A stretch of 64,000 bases of DNA, taken from the NCBI GenBank assembly GCA_900469625.1, contig UBXV01000007.1:372001-436000 (forward strand). Direction: 5' to 3'. Shown here piece after piece: positions 45,452 through 54,494 of this stretch (position 1 is its first letter; every line of letters starts with the position of its first letter). This DNA is from Hyphomicrobiales bacterium (lineage in GTDB: Bacteria > Pseudomonadota > Alphaproteobacteria > Rhizobiales > Rhizobiaceae). The position numbers were made by a program, and so were the translations under genes. Below the pieces are notes generated by a model. It worked only from the letters and a program-made list of their open reading frames with translations. It was not told the DNA's origin and did no database searches.

Positions 45452-46135
45452 TCAGCTTTCGAGCGAGTAGCCGGCACCGCGAACGGTGCGGATCACATCC
45501 GGCATGCTCGAGAAATTCAGCGCCTTGCGCAGGCGGCCGACATGCACGTCGACGGTGCGCTCGTCGACATAGATGTCGTGACCCCAGACGCCGTCGAGCA
45601 GCTGCGAGCGCGAAAACACCCGGCCCGGCGACGACATCAGGAATTCGAGCAGGCGGAATTCCGTCGGGCCGAGGCGGACTTCGCGGGTGCGGCGATGCAC
45701 ACGGTGCGTCTCGCGATCGAGCTCGATATCGCCGCAGCGAAGCAGCGTCGAGAGAACCTCCGGCTTGGCACGGCGCAGCATCGCCTTGACCCGCGCCATC
45801 AGCTCCGGCGTCGAGAACGGCTTGACGACATAATCGTCGGCGCCAGTGGCAAGGCCGCGAACCCGCTCGCTCTCCTCGCCCCGCGCCGTCAGCATGATGA
45901 TCGGCAGTCGCTCGGTTTCCGGGCGCTGGCGAAGACGGCGGCAAAGCTCGATGCCGGAGACACCCGGCAGCATCCAGTCGAGGATCAGGAGATCCGGCAG
46001 GCGCTCCTGCAAGCGGATCTCGGCCTCGTCGCCGCGCAGGATCGTATCGACATCGAAGCCCTCGGCTTCAAGGTTATATCGCAAGAGGACGCTCAGGGCC
46101 TCTTCGTCTTCGACAACGGCGATTTTCGGCAGCAT
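45452..46135 (-). CDS. phoB: Phosphate regulon response regulator PhoB
   Basis: A 227-residue OmpR-family regulator. The receiver has IAVVEDEEALSVLLRYNLEAEGF and the phospho-acceptor in LLILDWMLPGVSG, the winged helix ends in RTVDVHVGRLRKALNFSSMPDVIRTVRGAGYSLES, typical of PhoB. PhoR phosphorylates it when phosphate is low. The ATG at 46135 was chosen because the protein then has the standard PhoB start (LPKIAVVEDE). It is the last gene of the phoR-pst-phoU-phoB set and is separated from phoU by 301 bases of palindromic repeats. Confidence 0.96.
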   Translation of the reverse strand: MLPKIAVVEDEEALSVLLRYNLEAEGFDVDTILRGDEAEIRLQERLPDLLILDWMLPGVSGIELCRRLRQRPETERLPIIMLTARGEESERVRGLATGADDYVVKPFSTPELMARVKAMLRRAKPEVLSTLLRCGDIELDRETHRVHRRTREVRLGPTEFRLLEFLMSSPGRVFSRSQLLDGVWGHDIYVDERTVDVHVGRLRKALNFSSMPDVIRTVRGAGYSLES

Positions 46136-46156
46136 CAGGTAACGTCTCCTTACCCA

Positions 46157-46437
46157 GAGCATCCCGTGTTCGATCGAACGCCGGGAGATGCTCGAACATA
46201 CAGCATCTGGAGCCTTCCGCGCGCTTTCAAAGACATGCGCGAAAACGGTTGGCTACAGGCGCAACAAGGCAGGGCCGCAACCGAAGCTGCGACCGGATGA
46301 AGTTTACATGCAGGCACTCGAACTTATCCTGGCCCAGAGCATCCTGCCTTCAGGTGGTTTCACTCGAGGGCAGTAAGATGCTCCAGAATTAAAGTGCTGG
46401 AGCGTCCTTTGTGCGTTCCTGAGAACGCACGGCGCTC
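46157..46437. repeat. Palindromic repeat cluster between phoU and phoB
   Basis: Three palindromes: GAGCATC at 46157-46163 with GATGCTC at 46187-46193 around a TTCGATCGAA core; GAGCATC at 46337-46343 with GATGCTC at 46377-46383, inner CTGCC/GGCAG; and GTGCGTTC/GAACGCAC at 46411-46430 with outer GAGCG/CGCTC. The last one reaches the phoU stop. They resemble rhizobial intergenic repeats. The 301-base phoU-phoB gap holds nothing else recognisable and no Pho box was seen in it. Confidence 0.6.
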
Positions 46438-47147
46438 TAGTCCTTTACGGCGCCCAGCGTCGACGTATTGTCGTCCTTTGGACGTTCGCCTTCCGGCTGC
46501 GCGCCCGTCGCCATGTAATAGATCGTCTCGGCGATGTTGGTGGCATGGTCGCCGATGCGCTCAATGTTCTTGGCGCAGAACAGAAGGTGCGTGCAGGGCG
46601 TGATGTTGCGCGGATCTTCCATCATGTAGGTGAGCAGCTCGCGGAACAGCGAGGTGTAGATCGCATCGATCTCCTCATCGCGCTCGCGGATGCTGTTGGC
46701 CTTCTCCGGCGAGCGGGAGGCATAGACGTCGAGGACTTCCTTCAACTGCACCAGCGCAAGCTCGGCCAGATGCTCGAGGCCGCGGGCCAGCTTGCGCGGG
46801 ATGCCCGAGCCGGCAACGGCGATCACGCGCTTGGCGTTGTTCTTGCCGAGGTCGCCGACGCGCTCCAGATCGGATGCGATGCGGATCGACCCCATGATTT
46901 CGCGCAGGTCCGCGGCCACCGGCTGGCGCTTGGCAATGGTGATGATCGCCTTTTCGCCGATCTGGCGCTCGGCTTCATCGAGGATGGTGTCGTCGGAGAT
47001 GACCTTCTGCGCCAGCGCGAGATCGGAATTGACAAGCGCGCGGACGGACTCGCCCACCATCTGCTCGGCAATGCCGCCCATCTCGGAGATGCGGCGCGTC
47101 AGGTATTTCAGTTCTTCGTCATAGGCGGACATTATGTGCATGGACAT
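46437..47147 (-). CDS. phoU: Phosphate signalling protein PhoU
   Basis: A 236-residue all-helical protein with two PhoU repeats: DEELKYLTRRISEMGGIAEQMVGESVRAL and the second beginning LARGLEHLAELALVQLKEVL. Metal-binding acidic clusters of the family (EIMGSIRIASDLERVGDLGKNNAKR and CAKNIERIGDHATNIAET) are present. PhoU couples the Pst transporter to PhoR. The start at 47147 (with AGGA upstream) is chosen, though ATGs at 47141 and 47132 are possible. It is 56 bases downstream of pstB. Confidence 0.95.
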   Translation of the reverse strand: MSMHIMSAYDEELKYLTRRISEMGGIAEQMVGESVRALVNSDLALAQKVISDDTILDEAERQIGEKAIITIAKRQPVAADLREIMGSIRIASDLERVGDLGKNNAKRVIAVAGSGIPRKLARGLEHLAELALVQLKEVLDVYASRSPEKANSIRERDEEIDAIYTSLFRELLTYMMEDPRNITPCTHLLFCAKNIERIGDHATNIAETIYYMATGAQPEGERPKDDNTSTLGAVKD

Positions 47148-47203
47148 AATCTTTGATCCTTGCGGGCGCGTTCAGGAAACAGGGTGAGGGCGAGCTTCGG
47201 CGA

Positions 47204-48019
47204 TCAGCCGAAGCGACCCATGATGTAGTCCTGGGTACGCTGGTCATCCGGATTGGTGAACATCTTGTCGGTGTCGTTCTCCTCGACGAGATTGCCGAGG
47301 TGGAACATGGCGGTGCGCTGCGACACGCGCGCTGCCTGCTGCATCGAGTGGGTGACGATGACAATCGTGAAGTTGCTGCGCAGCTCGTGGATCAGCTCCT
47401 CGACCTTCGCGGTCGCGATCGGGTCGAGCGCCGAACAGGGCTCGTCCATCAGGATCACTTCCGGGCTGACGGCAACCGCACGGGCGATGCAAAGGCGCTG
47501 CTGCTGGCCGCCGGACAAGCCGGTGCCCGGCTCATGCAGGCGATCCTTCACCTCGTTCCAGAGGCCCGCCTTCTGCAGGCTGGTCTCGACCACGTCGTCG
47601 AACTCGGACTTCGTGCGGGCAAGGCCGTGAATGCGCGGGCCGTAGGCGACGTTGTCGTAGATCGACTTCGGGAACGGGTTCGGCTTCTGGAACACCATGC
47701 CGACGCGGGCGCGCAGCTCGACGACGTCGATGGCCGGATCGTAGACATCGTCTTCATCGAGCGTGATCTTGCCGGTGACGCGGCAGTTCTCGATGGTGTC
47801 GTTCATTCGGTTCAGCGTGCGCAGAAAGGTCGACTTGCCGCAGCCCGAAGGGCCGATCAGCGCGGTCACCGTATTTTCGCGGATGTTGAGGTTGACGTCG
47901 AAAAGCGCGCGCTTTTCGCCGTAGTAGACCGACACATCCTTGCCGATCATCTTGTAGGGAACCGTGTTCATTTTCTGATCCAGGGCTTTCTCGACTGCTG
48001 CTTCTGACATGATGTTCAT
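47204..48019 (-). CDS. pstB: Phosphate ABC transporter ATP-binding protein PstB
   Basis: A 271-residue ABC ATPase. Walker A is [17 protein letters not shown], the signature is [16 protein letters not shown], Walker B is [23 protein letters not shown], and the switch histidine is in [14 protein letters not shown]. The [13 protein letters not shown]-type A-loop ([14 protein letters not shown]) and the phosphate-type [16 protein letters not shown] motif are PstB-specific. The ATG at 48019 has GAGG upstream. It starts 13 bases after pstA ends. Confidence 0.97.
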   Translation of the reverse strand: MNIMSEAAVEKALDQKMNTVPYKMIGKDVSVYYGEKRALFDVNLNIRENTVTALIGPSGCGKSTFLRTLNRMNDTIENCRVTGKITLDEDDVYDPAIDVVELRARVGMVFQKPNPFPKSIYDNVAYGPRIHGLARTKSEFDDVVETSLQKAGLWNEVKDRLHEPGTGLSGGQQQRLCIARAVAVSPEVILMDEPCSALDPIATAKVEELIHELRSNFTIVIVTHSMQQAARVSQRTAMFHLGNLVEENDTDKMFTNPDDQRTQDYIMGRFG

Positions 48020-48032
48020 AGTAATTACCTCA

Positions 48033-49355
48033 CTACCAACGGCGCTCAAAGCGACGTCGCAACAGAATGGCGCCAAGGTTCATGACGACGAGGAAGATGA
48101 GAAGAATTATGATCGCGCCGGAGGTGCGCTCGACGAAGGCGCGTTCCGCTTCGTTGGCCCACATATAGATCTGTACCGGCAGCGCCGTCGACGGCTCCAT
48201 CGGCGAGCCGGGATAGTCGACGACGAAGGCGACCATGCCGATGAGAAGCAGCGGCGCAGTTTCGCCAAGGGCGTGGGCGAGACCGATGATCGTCCCGGTC
48301 AGGATGCCCGGCATCGCCAGAGGCAGGACGTGGTGGAAGATGGTCTGCATCTTCGAGGCACCGAGACCGAGCGCTGCCGAGCGGATCGAGGGCGGCACCG
48401 CCTTCAGTGCCGCGCGGGTAGCGATGATGATCGTCGGCAGCGTCATCAGGGTCAGCACCAGGCCGCCGACGAGAGCGGCCGAACGCGGCATGCCGGCAAA
48501 GTTGATGAACACGGCCAAGCCCAGGAGACCGTAGACGATCGAGGGAACGGCGGCGAGATTGTTGATGTTGACCTCGATCAGGTCGGTCAGCCGGTTCTTC
48601 GGCGCGAACTCCTCGAGGTAGATCGAGGCGGCAACGCCGATCGGCAACGCCAGCACCAGCACGATCAGCATCATGAACAGCGAGCCGAGGGCTGCAACAC
48701 CGACGCCGGACGCCTCCGGACGGCTCGATGCGCCAAAGGTGAAGATACCGGTGTTGAAGCTCTTCGTCAGAACGCCGGCGCTCGCCATGTCGTTCATCCA
48801 GGTGACCTGCTGGTCCTTGACTTTGCGCTTGCTCTGGTCGACCGAGAGGTCGATCTGACCCTTGAAGGCGGAATCCACATTGGCTTCCGCGAGCAGCGTC
48901 ACCGGTATCGTCTTGCCGATGACCGAGGGGTCGGCGACGACGATGTCGCGCAGCAGCGTGCGGGAGCTTGCCGACACCATATCGGTTGCCTGCTTGACCA
49001 GCGGACGCTTGCTCGGATCGATGCCGAGCTGCTTGATCAGCGCATCGCGCACCAGAAGCGGATAATTGGCCGTCATCAGCACCTTGCCGTCGGTGGCGCG
49101 TTCACCCTTGGGGTCGATGACCTTTTCGGTGAATTCGATCGGCAGCGTGATCGTCGTCTGCTGGAACGCAGTGTAACCGTTGGAAAACACCGTCCACAGC
49201 AACAGAGCGAGGAAGAACAGGCCGAGGCTGATGGCGCTGATGCCATAGATGCGGAACCGGCGCTCGGCCGCGTAGCGGCGCTTGATACCGATATCGCGCT
49301 TGGCGGAGGCGGGACGGGCGGAGATCCGGACGGTCGGGGAAGCGATGTCGGTCAT
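48033..49355 (-). CDS. pstA: Phosphate ABC transporter permease PstA (DUF3333 type)
   Basis: A 440-residue permease, longer than E. coli PstA because of an N-terminal DUF3333-like periplasmic insert between the first helix ([18 protein letters not shown]) and the permease core. The core has [47 protein letters not shown] and the EAA-loop region [43 protein letters not shown]. Its start overlaps the pstC stop by four bases. The alphaproteobacterial insert is family-typical; its role is unknown. Confidence 0.96.
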   Translation of the reverse strand: MTDIASPTVRISARPASAKRDIGIKRRYAAERRFRIYGISAISLGLFFLALLLWTVFSNGYTAFQQTTITLPIEFTEKVIDPKGERATDGKVLMTANYPLLVRDALIKQLGIDPSKRPLVKQATDMVSASSRTLLRDIVVADPSVIGKTIPVTLLAEANVDSAFKGQIDLSVDQSKRKVKDQQVTWMNDMASAGVLTKSFNTGIFTFGASSRPEASGVGVAALGSLFMMLIVLVLALPIGVAASIYLEEFAPKNRLTDLIEVNINNLAAVPSIVYGLLGLAVFINFAGMPRSAALVGGLVLTLMTLPTIIIATRAALKAVPPSIRSAALGLGASKMQTIFHHVLPLAMPGILTGTIIGLAHALGETAPLLLIGMVAFVVDYPGSPMEPSTALPVQIYMWANEAERAFVERTSGAIIILLIFLVVMNLGAILLRRRFERRW

Positions 49356-50836
49356 TCGTACTGTTCCCGATATTTGCGCACGATGTAGAGCGCATAGATG
49401 TTGAGGCCGAGCGTGATGACGAAGAGCGTGATGCCGAGCGCGAAGGCCACCAGCGTCTGCGGCGAGGTGAACTCGAGGTCGCCCGTCAGCTGGTTGACGA
49501 TCTTCACGGTCACCGTGGTCATCGGTTCGAAAGGGTTGATCTGCATGCGGGCGGCGACACCGGCGGCAAGCACGACGATCATCGTTTCGCCGACGGCGCG
49601 CGAGGCGGTCAGGAGAAGAGCGCCGACGATGCCCGGAAGGGCCGCGGGAAGGATGACCTTCTTGACCGTCTCGGAGCGGGTGGCGCCAAGACCGAGCGAA
49701 CCGTCACGCAGTGCCCGCGGCACCTGGGTGATGATGTCGTCCGACAGCGAGGACACGAACGGGATCAGCATGATGCCCATGACGATGCCGGCGGTCAAAA
49801 CGCTCTGCGCCTGAATGAAGTTCTGATAGTTGCCGGTAACGAGACCATTCAGCTGGGCGGAGATATCGCGCAGGAACGGGCCGACGGTCACCAGCGCGAA
49901 GAAGCCGTAGACGATGGTCGGGATGCCGGCGAGCACCTCGAGCAGCGGCTTTGCCGTGGAACGAAGGCGCGGGCTTGCGTATTCCGCCATGTAGATGGCT
50001 GCAAACAGGCCGATCGGCACGGCGAACAGCATGGCGACGAAGGCGATATAGAGCGTGCCGGCGAGAAGCGGGATCAGGCCGAACTGGCCGGAGGAGCCAC
50101 CGCTGCCCGCAGCCGCAAACCGCGGATCCCAGACCGTTCCAAAGAAGAATTCGAAGGGCGAAACCATCGTGAAGAAGCGGCCGGCCTCCGACAGCATCGA
50201 GGCGATGATGCCGACCGTGGTCAGGATGGCGATCGAGGACGCGACGATCAGCGAGCCGAGCATGACCCGCTCGACCTGATTGCGGGCGCGGAAGCGGGTG
50301 GCGATGTTGCGAATGGCATAGGCGCCGCCGGCAACGGCGATCAGCAGCACGATGGCGCTCATCAGCCAGCGATTGGTGACGCTCATCGCGTTGAAATGCT
50401 GCGCGGCCGCGATCATGTAGGGCTCGCCTTCGCCGGCAAGGGCCACGCCCTTGGCAGCAAGCGTCGAGCGAAGATTGGCCGAACCGCTTTCGAGCGCCGA
50501 CACCTCTTCGGCCGTTAGCCGCTTCAGGCCGCCGGCTACCGACTTGACCTGGCCGAGCGCCAGCTCGACGGTGGCGCCGCCCTGCGACTGTACCGTGTCA
50601 GGCAAGGCCGCCCGGGTGCTGGCATCGATATAGACAGGCGCGGCAATGAGCCAGGCGCCAAGCACCAGCGCTGCCGGAAGGATTGCCCAGATCGCGACAT
50701 AGCTGCCGTGATAACCAGGCAGGGAATGCAGATTGGAGAGCTTGCCGCCGGCCTGAGCGAAGGAACGCGCACGGCCCGCAAAATATGAAATAAAGCCAAT
50801 TATAACAATGAGCAAAAGAAGAAATGAAGTACTCAT
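49352..50836 (-). CDS. pstC: Phosphate ABC transporter permease PstC (extended)
   Basis: A 494-residue permease with an N-terminal helix, a large loop and the PstC core (LYIAFVAMLFAVPIGLFAAIYMAEYASPRLRSTAKPLLEVLAGIPTIVYGFFALVTVGP). The EAA region is LGLGATRSETVKKVILPAALPGIVGALLLTASRAVGETMIVVLAAG. The reading frame is intact; I recall a frameshift in this gene in a laboratory S. meliloti strain, and it is absent here. The ATG at 50836 has GGAG at good spacing; a GTG at 50842 is an alternative. It is 98 bases downstream of pstS past a strong hairpin. Confidence 0.95.
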   Translation of the reverse strand: MSTSFLLLLIVIIGFISYFAGRARSFAQAGGKLSNLHSLPGYHGSYVAIWAILPAALVLGAWLIAAPVYIDASTRAALPDTVQSQGGATVELALGQVKSVAGGLKRLTAEEVSALESGSANLRSTLAAKGVALAGEGEPYMIAAAQHFNAMSVTNRWLMSAIVLLIAVAGGAYAIRNIATRFRARNQVERVMLGSLIVASSIAILTTVGIIASMLSEAGRFFTMVSPFEFFFGTVWDPRFAAAGSGGSSGQFGLIPLLAGTLYIAFVAMLFAVPIGLFAAIYMAEYASPRLRSTAKPLLEVLAGIPTIVYGFFALVTVGPFLRDISAQLNGLVTGNYQNFIQAQSVLTAGIVMGIMLIPFVSSLSDDIITQVPRALRDGSLGLGATRSETVKKVILPAALPGIVGALLLTASRAVGETMIVVLAAGVAARMQINPFEPMTTVTVKIVNQLTGDLEFTSPQTLVAFALGITLFVITLGLNIYALYIVRKYREQYE

Positions 50837-50897
50837 CGGCACGTCTCCGCGGCGTGGCGCTCAGGGCGCTGCCGGCAGTTCGGATGGATCAAGGCAT

Positions 50898-50925
50898 GCC
50901 CCGGCGCGATATCTCGCGCCGGGGC
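50898..50925. other. Perfect 12-base-pair intercistronic hairpin after pstS
   Basis: GCCCCGGCGCGA (50898-50909) pairs fully with TCGCGCCGGGGC (50914-50925) around TATC. It lies 10 bases downstream of pstS and has no T-run. It may protect the 3' end of pstS mRNA or reduce read-through into pstC, raising PstS over the permease. Confidence 0.65.
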
Positions 50926-50934
50926 TTGTCAGTA

Positions 50935-51969
50935 TCAGAGCATGTTGCCGGCTGCGAAAGCCTTGCGAACTTCTTCGCGCTCGGCGTCCGGAGCAGCCAC
51001 GAGGCCGTATTCGGCAAGCGGGCTTTCCGGGCCGACCATCTGGTCGTCGAGGAAGAACTCAACAAATTCCTTGAGGCCCGGGATAACGCCGAGGTGAGCC
51101 TTCTTGACGTAGAAGTACAGCGGGCGGGAAACCGGATACTCGCCGGAAGCGATCGTTTCGGTCGACGGAACGATGCCGTTGACGGTGGCGACCTTCAGCT
51201 TGTCGGCGTTGTTTTCATAGAAGGACAGGCCGAAGACGCCGATGCCGCTCTTGTTGGCCGCGATGCGGGCGAGCGTTTCGGTGTAGTCGCCGTCGATGTC
51301 GACGGCCAGGCCGTCCTTGCGGACTGCGACGCACTTGCTGTGCTGCTGCTTTTCGTCGGCAACGGCTGCCTTGATGACGTCGAGAGCGCCGGCTTCCTTG
51401 CAGCCTGCAGCCAGGATCTTCTCTTCGAATACTTCGCGCGTGCCGTGCTTTTCGCCCGGAATATAGGCAGCGATGGTGGCGTCCGGCAGAGCCGAGTTGA
51501 CTTCAGACCACTTCTTGTAGGGGTTGGCGACGAGCTTGCCGTCGACGACGACTTCAGCAGCCAGGCCCTTGTAGAGATCGACCGGCTTCAAGGCGAGGTC
51601 GGCATTGCCGGCGTCGGTTGCAAAGACGATGCCGTCGTAACCGATCTGGATTTCCTGGATTTCGGTGACGCCGGCGGCCTTGCAGGCCTCGACTTCGCTG
51701 TCCTTGATCTTGCGCGAGGAGTTGGCGATGTCGATGGTGTCAGGGCCGACGCCCTTGCAGAATTCCTTCAGGCCAGCCGAGGAGCCGCCGGATTCGACGA
51801 CCGGGGTCTTGAAGTCCGGGAAGGTCTCGCCGAACGTTTCGGCGACGATCTTTGCATAGGGAAGAACGGTCGAGGAGCCGGCGACCTGAACCTGATCGCG
51901 CGCGACAGCCACGCCAGCGAATGCGGCGGACGCGACGAGCGCCGCGACAGTAAGTTTAAGAGCTTTCAT
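50935..51969 (-). CDS. pstS: Phosphate-binding protein PstS
   Basis: A 344-residue periplasmic phosphate-binding protein with a signal peptide (LKLTVAALVASAAFAGVAVA) and the PstS phosphate pocket GSSTVLPYAKIVAETFGE and SGGSSAGLKEFCKG, then IDIANSSRKIKDSE. It follows a Pho box, and the ATG at 51969 is preceded by GGGAG. The gene starts the pstS-pstC-pstA-pstB-phoU transcript. Three or more cysteines occur in the mature protein (KEFCKG, EACKAAG, AAGCKEAG). Confidence 0.96.
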   Translation of the reverse strand: MKALKLTVAALVASAAFAGVAVARDQVQVAGSSTVLPYAKIVAETFGETFPDFKTPVVESGGSSAGLKEFCKGVGPDTIDIANSSRKIKDSEVEACKAAGVTEIQEIQIGYDGIVFATDAGNADLALKPVDLYKGLAAEVVVDGKLVANPYKKWSEVNSALPDATIAAYIPGEKHGTREVFEEKILAAGCKEAGALDVIKAAVADEKQQHSKCVAVRKDGLAVDIDGDYTETLARIAANKSGIGVFGLSFYENNADKLKVATVNGIVPSTETIASGEYPVSRPLYFYVKKAHLGVIPGLKEFVEFFLDDQMVGPESPLAEYGLVAAPDAEREEVRKAFAAGNML

Positions 51970-52069
51970 AAAAGTTCTCCCGGAATGGGCTTGTGTTGAG
52001 TGCGCCAAGCGTTGCAGCGCTCTTCGCCGTCTGATCGGCTGCCCCTAACTAGCCGCCGATGGCCACACC

Positions 52070-52113
52070 TTTTATGTCAGTTTCGCGAAACATTTATGAC
52101 AGCTCATGTCATT
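52070..52113 (-). promoter_or_regulatory. Pho box upstream of pstS
   Basis: On the minus strand CTGTCAT (52102-52096) and CTGACAT (52080-52074) are spaced by 22 bases, that is two 11-base repeat units, followed by AT-rich sequence. This fits tandem PhoB half-sites (consensus CTGTCAT). An upstream AATGACA continues the 11-base phase. It is about 105 bases before the pstS start. Confidence 0.75.
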
Positions 52114-52163
52114 GAAAATCATAATGAAAAATGAAGAGCGCGACTTTATCCCGCGCCAATATG

Positions 52164-53435
52164 TCAAAAACGCACGGTAAACACCGTGCCCTTGCCGAGC
52201 TCCGAGTGGATCAGGAGCCGCGCGCGGTGGCGCGTCAGGATGTGCTTGACGATCGCAAGGCCGAGACCGGTGCCTTTTTTCGAGCGGCTTGCCTCGACAT
52301 TGACCCGGTAGAACCGTTCGGTGATGCGCGGTACATGCTCGGCCGGAATGCCAGGCCCGTAGTCCCTGACCACGACTTCCGCCTGCCCGCCTTCGCCGCC
52401 GGAAAGCACAACATCGACCTTCTTGCCTTCCTGGCCGTATTTGCAGGCATTCTCGATCAGGTTCTCGAACACTTCGATCAGTTCGTCGCGATCGCCCTGA
52501 ACGACGACCGGGGTATCCGGCATCGTAAGCATGATCGTCACGTCGAGATCGCCCGCAAGTGGCGCCAGGCTGTCGCGGACATGACCGAGCAGCGGGCGCA
52601 GGTCGATCGTATCGTCGGGCGCGATATGGGACTTCAGCTCCAGTCGCGACAGGGACAGGAGGTCGTCGACGAGCCGGCTCATGCGCGTCGCCTGCTCGTG
52701 CATGATGCCGAAGAATTTCTCCTGCGCCTTCAGGTCGTTGCGGGCCGGTCCCTGCATCGTCTCGATGAAGCCGCGCAGCGAGGCGAGCGGCGTGCGCAAT
52801 TCGTGGCTGGCATTGGCGACGAAATCCGACCGCATGCGATCGATACGGCGGGCCTGGGAAATATCGCGGTAGGTCAACAGGAAGACCCGACGCCACGGTC
52901 CCTCGCCGCCGATATCGGCGGGTGCGACCCGGACGACATAAACCGTGTCGGACGGCAGGCGCTCGGTGTGCTCGATCTGATTGATCTTGCCGGTGGCGAT
53001 CGTCTCGCGAACCATGTCGAGGATCCCCGGCGAGCGGACACGGGCAGCCAGATAGCTGTTGGGCGGTATGGTGCCGAATGCCTTTTCGGCAGCGATGTTC
53101 TGGAAGACGACGGTCTCGTCGGCGGCCACCACCAGCACCGGCATGTCGAGCGCGTTGAGCGCCGGGATCAGGGCATCGCTGGCGACACCGGTCGCGGCCG
53201 TCACCTTGGCAGCCTTCGCGGCCTTCGGCAACGCGGACGGCCTGCTGCGGGTCAAAAGCGCTGCGGCAAGCACGACCCAGAACGGCAATACGACGAGGAA
53301 ATGAATGCCGGCGATACTGGCAAGGATGGCCAAGAGCACGGTCAGACCGAGCAGCCAGCGCTCTGCCTTCAATCGCGGCACCAGCGTCCGCCAGAACGCC
53401 TTGGAACCGTCCAGCACTATATCCTCGCGAATCAC
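52164..53435 (-). CDS. phoR: Phosphate regulon sensor kinase PhoR
   Basis: A 423-residue histidine kinase. Two membrane helices at the start (LLGLTVLLAILASIAG and LVVLPFWVVLAAALLT), a PAS domain (about 95-190: LNALDMPVLVVAADETVVFQNIAAEKAFG), then HisKA with His211 in NASHELRTPLASLRGF and HATPase motifs LIENACKYG, DYGPGIPAEHVPRI and GTGLGLAIVKHIL. The lack of a large periplasmic domain is typical of PhoR. It is upstream of pstS on the same strand and divergent from ppk2. Confidence 0.95.
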   Translation of the reverse strand: MIREDIVLDGSKAFWRTLVPRLKAERWLLGLTVLLAILASIAGIHFLVVLPFWVVLAAALLTRSRPSALPKAAKAAKVTAATGVASDALIPALNALDMPVLVVAADETVVFQNIAAEKAFGTIPPNSYLAARVRSPGILDMVRETIATGKINQIEHTERLPSDTVYVVRVAPADIGGEGPWRRVFLLTYRDISQARRIDRMRSDFVANASHELRTPLASLRGFIETMQGPARNDLKAQEKFFGIMHEQATRMSRLVDDLLSLSRLELKSHIAPDDTIDLRPLLGHVRDSLAPLAGDLDVTIMLTMPDTPVVVQGDRDELIEVFENLIENACKYGQEGKKVDVVLSGGEGGQAEVVVRDYGPGIPAEHVPRITERFYRVNVEASRSKKGTGLGLAIVKHILTRHRARLLIHSELGKGTVFTVRF

Positions 53436-53566
53436 TTCGTCCTCCTCCAGGCCTCAAATGGTCGAGAGATAGCGACGCTTCATGACATGATTTTCACGGT
53501 GCGCTTGAATCCGCAATGCAATTGTGGCCTCCTCACAGGAAATCGCTTGGGCTGGAGGACGACCAC

Positions 53567-54463
53567 ATGGCATCAAAGCAGGCGGCAGCGAAGACCGAAA
53601 GCCGGGCGGTAGAGCTCAATATCGGCGGCAAGAAACGGCTCTTCGACATCGACAACCCGGAATTGCCCAAGTGGATCGACGACGCTGCCTTCTCCTCCGA
53701 CGACTACCCCTACAAGAAGAAGCTCGACGACGACGAATACCTGAAGACGCTGGAAAAACTGCAGATCGAACTGGTCAAGCTGCAGCTTTGGCAGCAGGCG
53801 ACCGGCAAGCGCGTCATCGCCCTGTTCGAGGGCCGAGACGCGGCCGGCAAGGGCGGCGCCATCCATGCCGTCAGCGGCAACCTCAATCCGCGCTGGGCCC
53901 GCGTGGTCGCCTTGACGAAGCCGACCGAGACCGAGCGCGGGCAATGGTACTTCCAGCGCTACATCGCCACCATGCCGACCTCAGGCGAACTCGTGCTTTA
54001 CGACCGCTCCTGGTACAACCGCGCCGGCGTCGAGCCGGTGATGGGCTTCTGCACGCCCGAGCAGCACGAACATTTTCTCAAACAGGCGCCGCGCTTCGAA
54101 AAGATGATCGTCCACGAGGGTATCCAGCTCTTCAAATTCTGGATCAACATCGGTCGCGAAATGCAGCTCAAGCGCTTTCACGATCGCTGCCACGATCCCT
54201 TGAAGGTCTGGAAGCTCTCGCCGATGGATATCGCCGCCCTCAACAAGTGGGACGACTATACCGATAAGCGCAACCAGATGCTGAACGAGACCCATACGGA
54301 CCACGCGCCTTGGACCGTGGTGCGCGGCAACGACAAGCGGCGGGCGCGGATCAACCTCATTCGCCACATGCTGTCCAAGCTCGATTACGACGGCAAGGAC
54401 AAGGACGCGATCGGCGAGATCGACGACAAGATCGTCGGTTCGGGCCCCGGATTCCTGAAATAG
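53567..54463 (+). CDS. ppk2: Polyphosphate kinase 2
   Basis: A 298-residue PPK2-family enzyme that uses polyphosphate to phosphorylate nucleoside diphosphates. Walker A is [13 protein letters not shown] (about residues 88-100), Walker B with lid is [19 protein letters not shown], and [19 protein letters not shown] fits the family. The ATG at 53567 has GGAGGAC upstream. The gene is divergent from phoR, placing polyphosphate turnover next to phosphate sensing. Whether PhoB controls it is unknown; a Pho box was not seen before it. Confidence 0.94.
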   Translation: MASKQAAAKTESRAVELNIGGKKRLFDIDNPELPKWIDDAAFSSDDYPYKKKLDDDEYLKTLEKLQIELVKLQLWQQATGKRVIALFEGRDAAGKGGAIHAVSGNLNPRWARVVALTKPTETERGQWYFQRYIATMPTSGELVLYDRSWYNRAGVEPVMGFCTPEQHEHFLKQAPRFEKMIVHEGIQLFKFWINIGREMQLKRFHDRCHDPLKVWKLSPMDIAALNKWDDYTDKRNQMLNETHTDHAPWTVVRGNDKRRARINLIRHMLSKLDYDGKDKDAIGEIDDKIVGSGPGFLK

Positions 54464-54494
54464 CCCTGCCGGCGAGACAGGCTGCCGGGCAGGC

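Noticed and set aside
49352-50836. Possible frameshift in pstC as in one S. meliloti strain
   Set aside because: The reading frame is continuous over 494 codons and joins the permease core without interruption.
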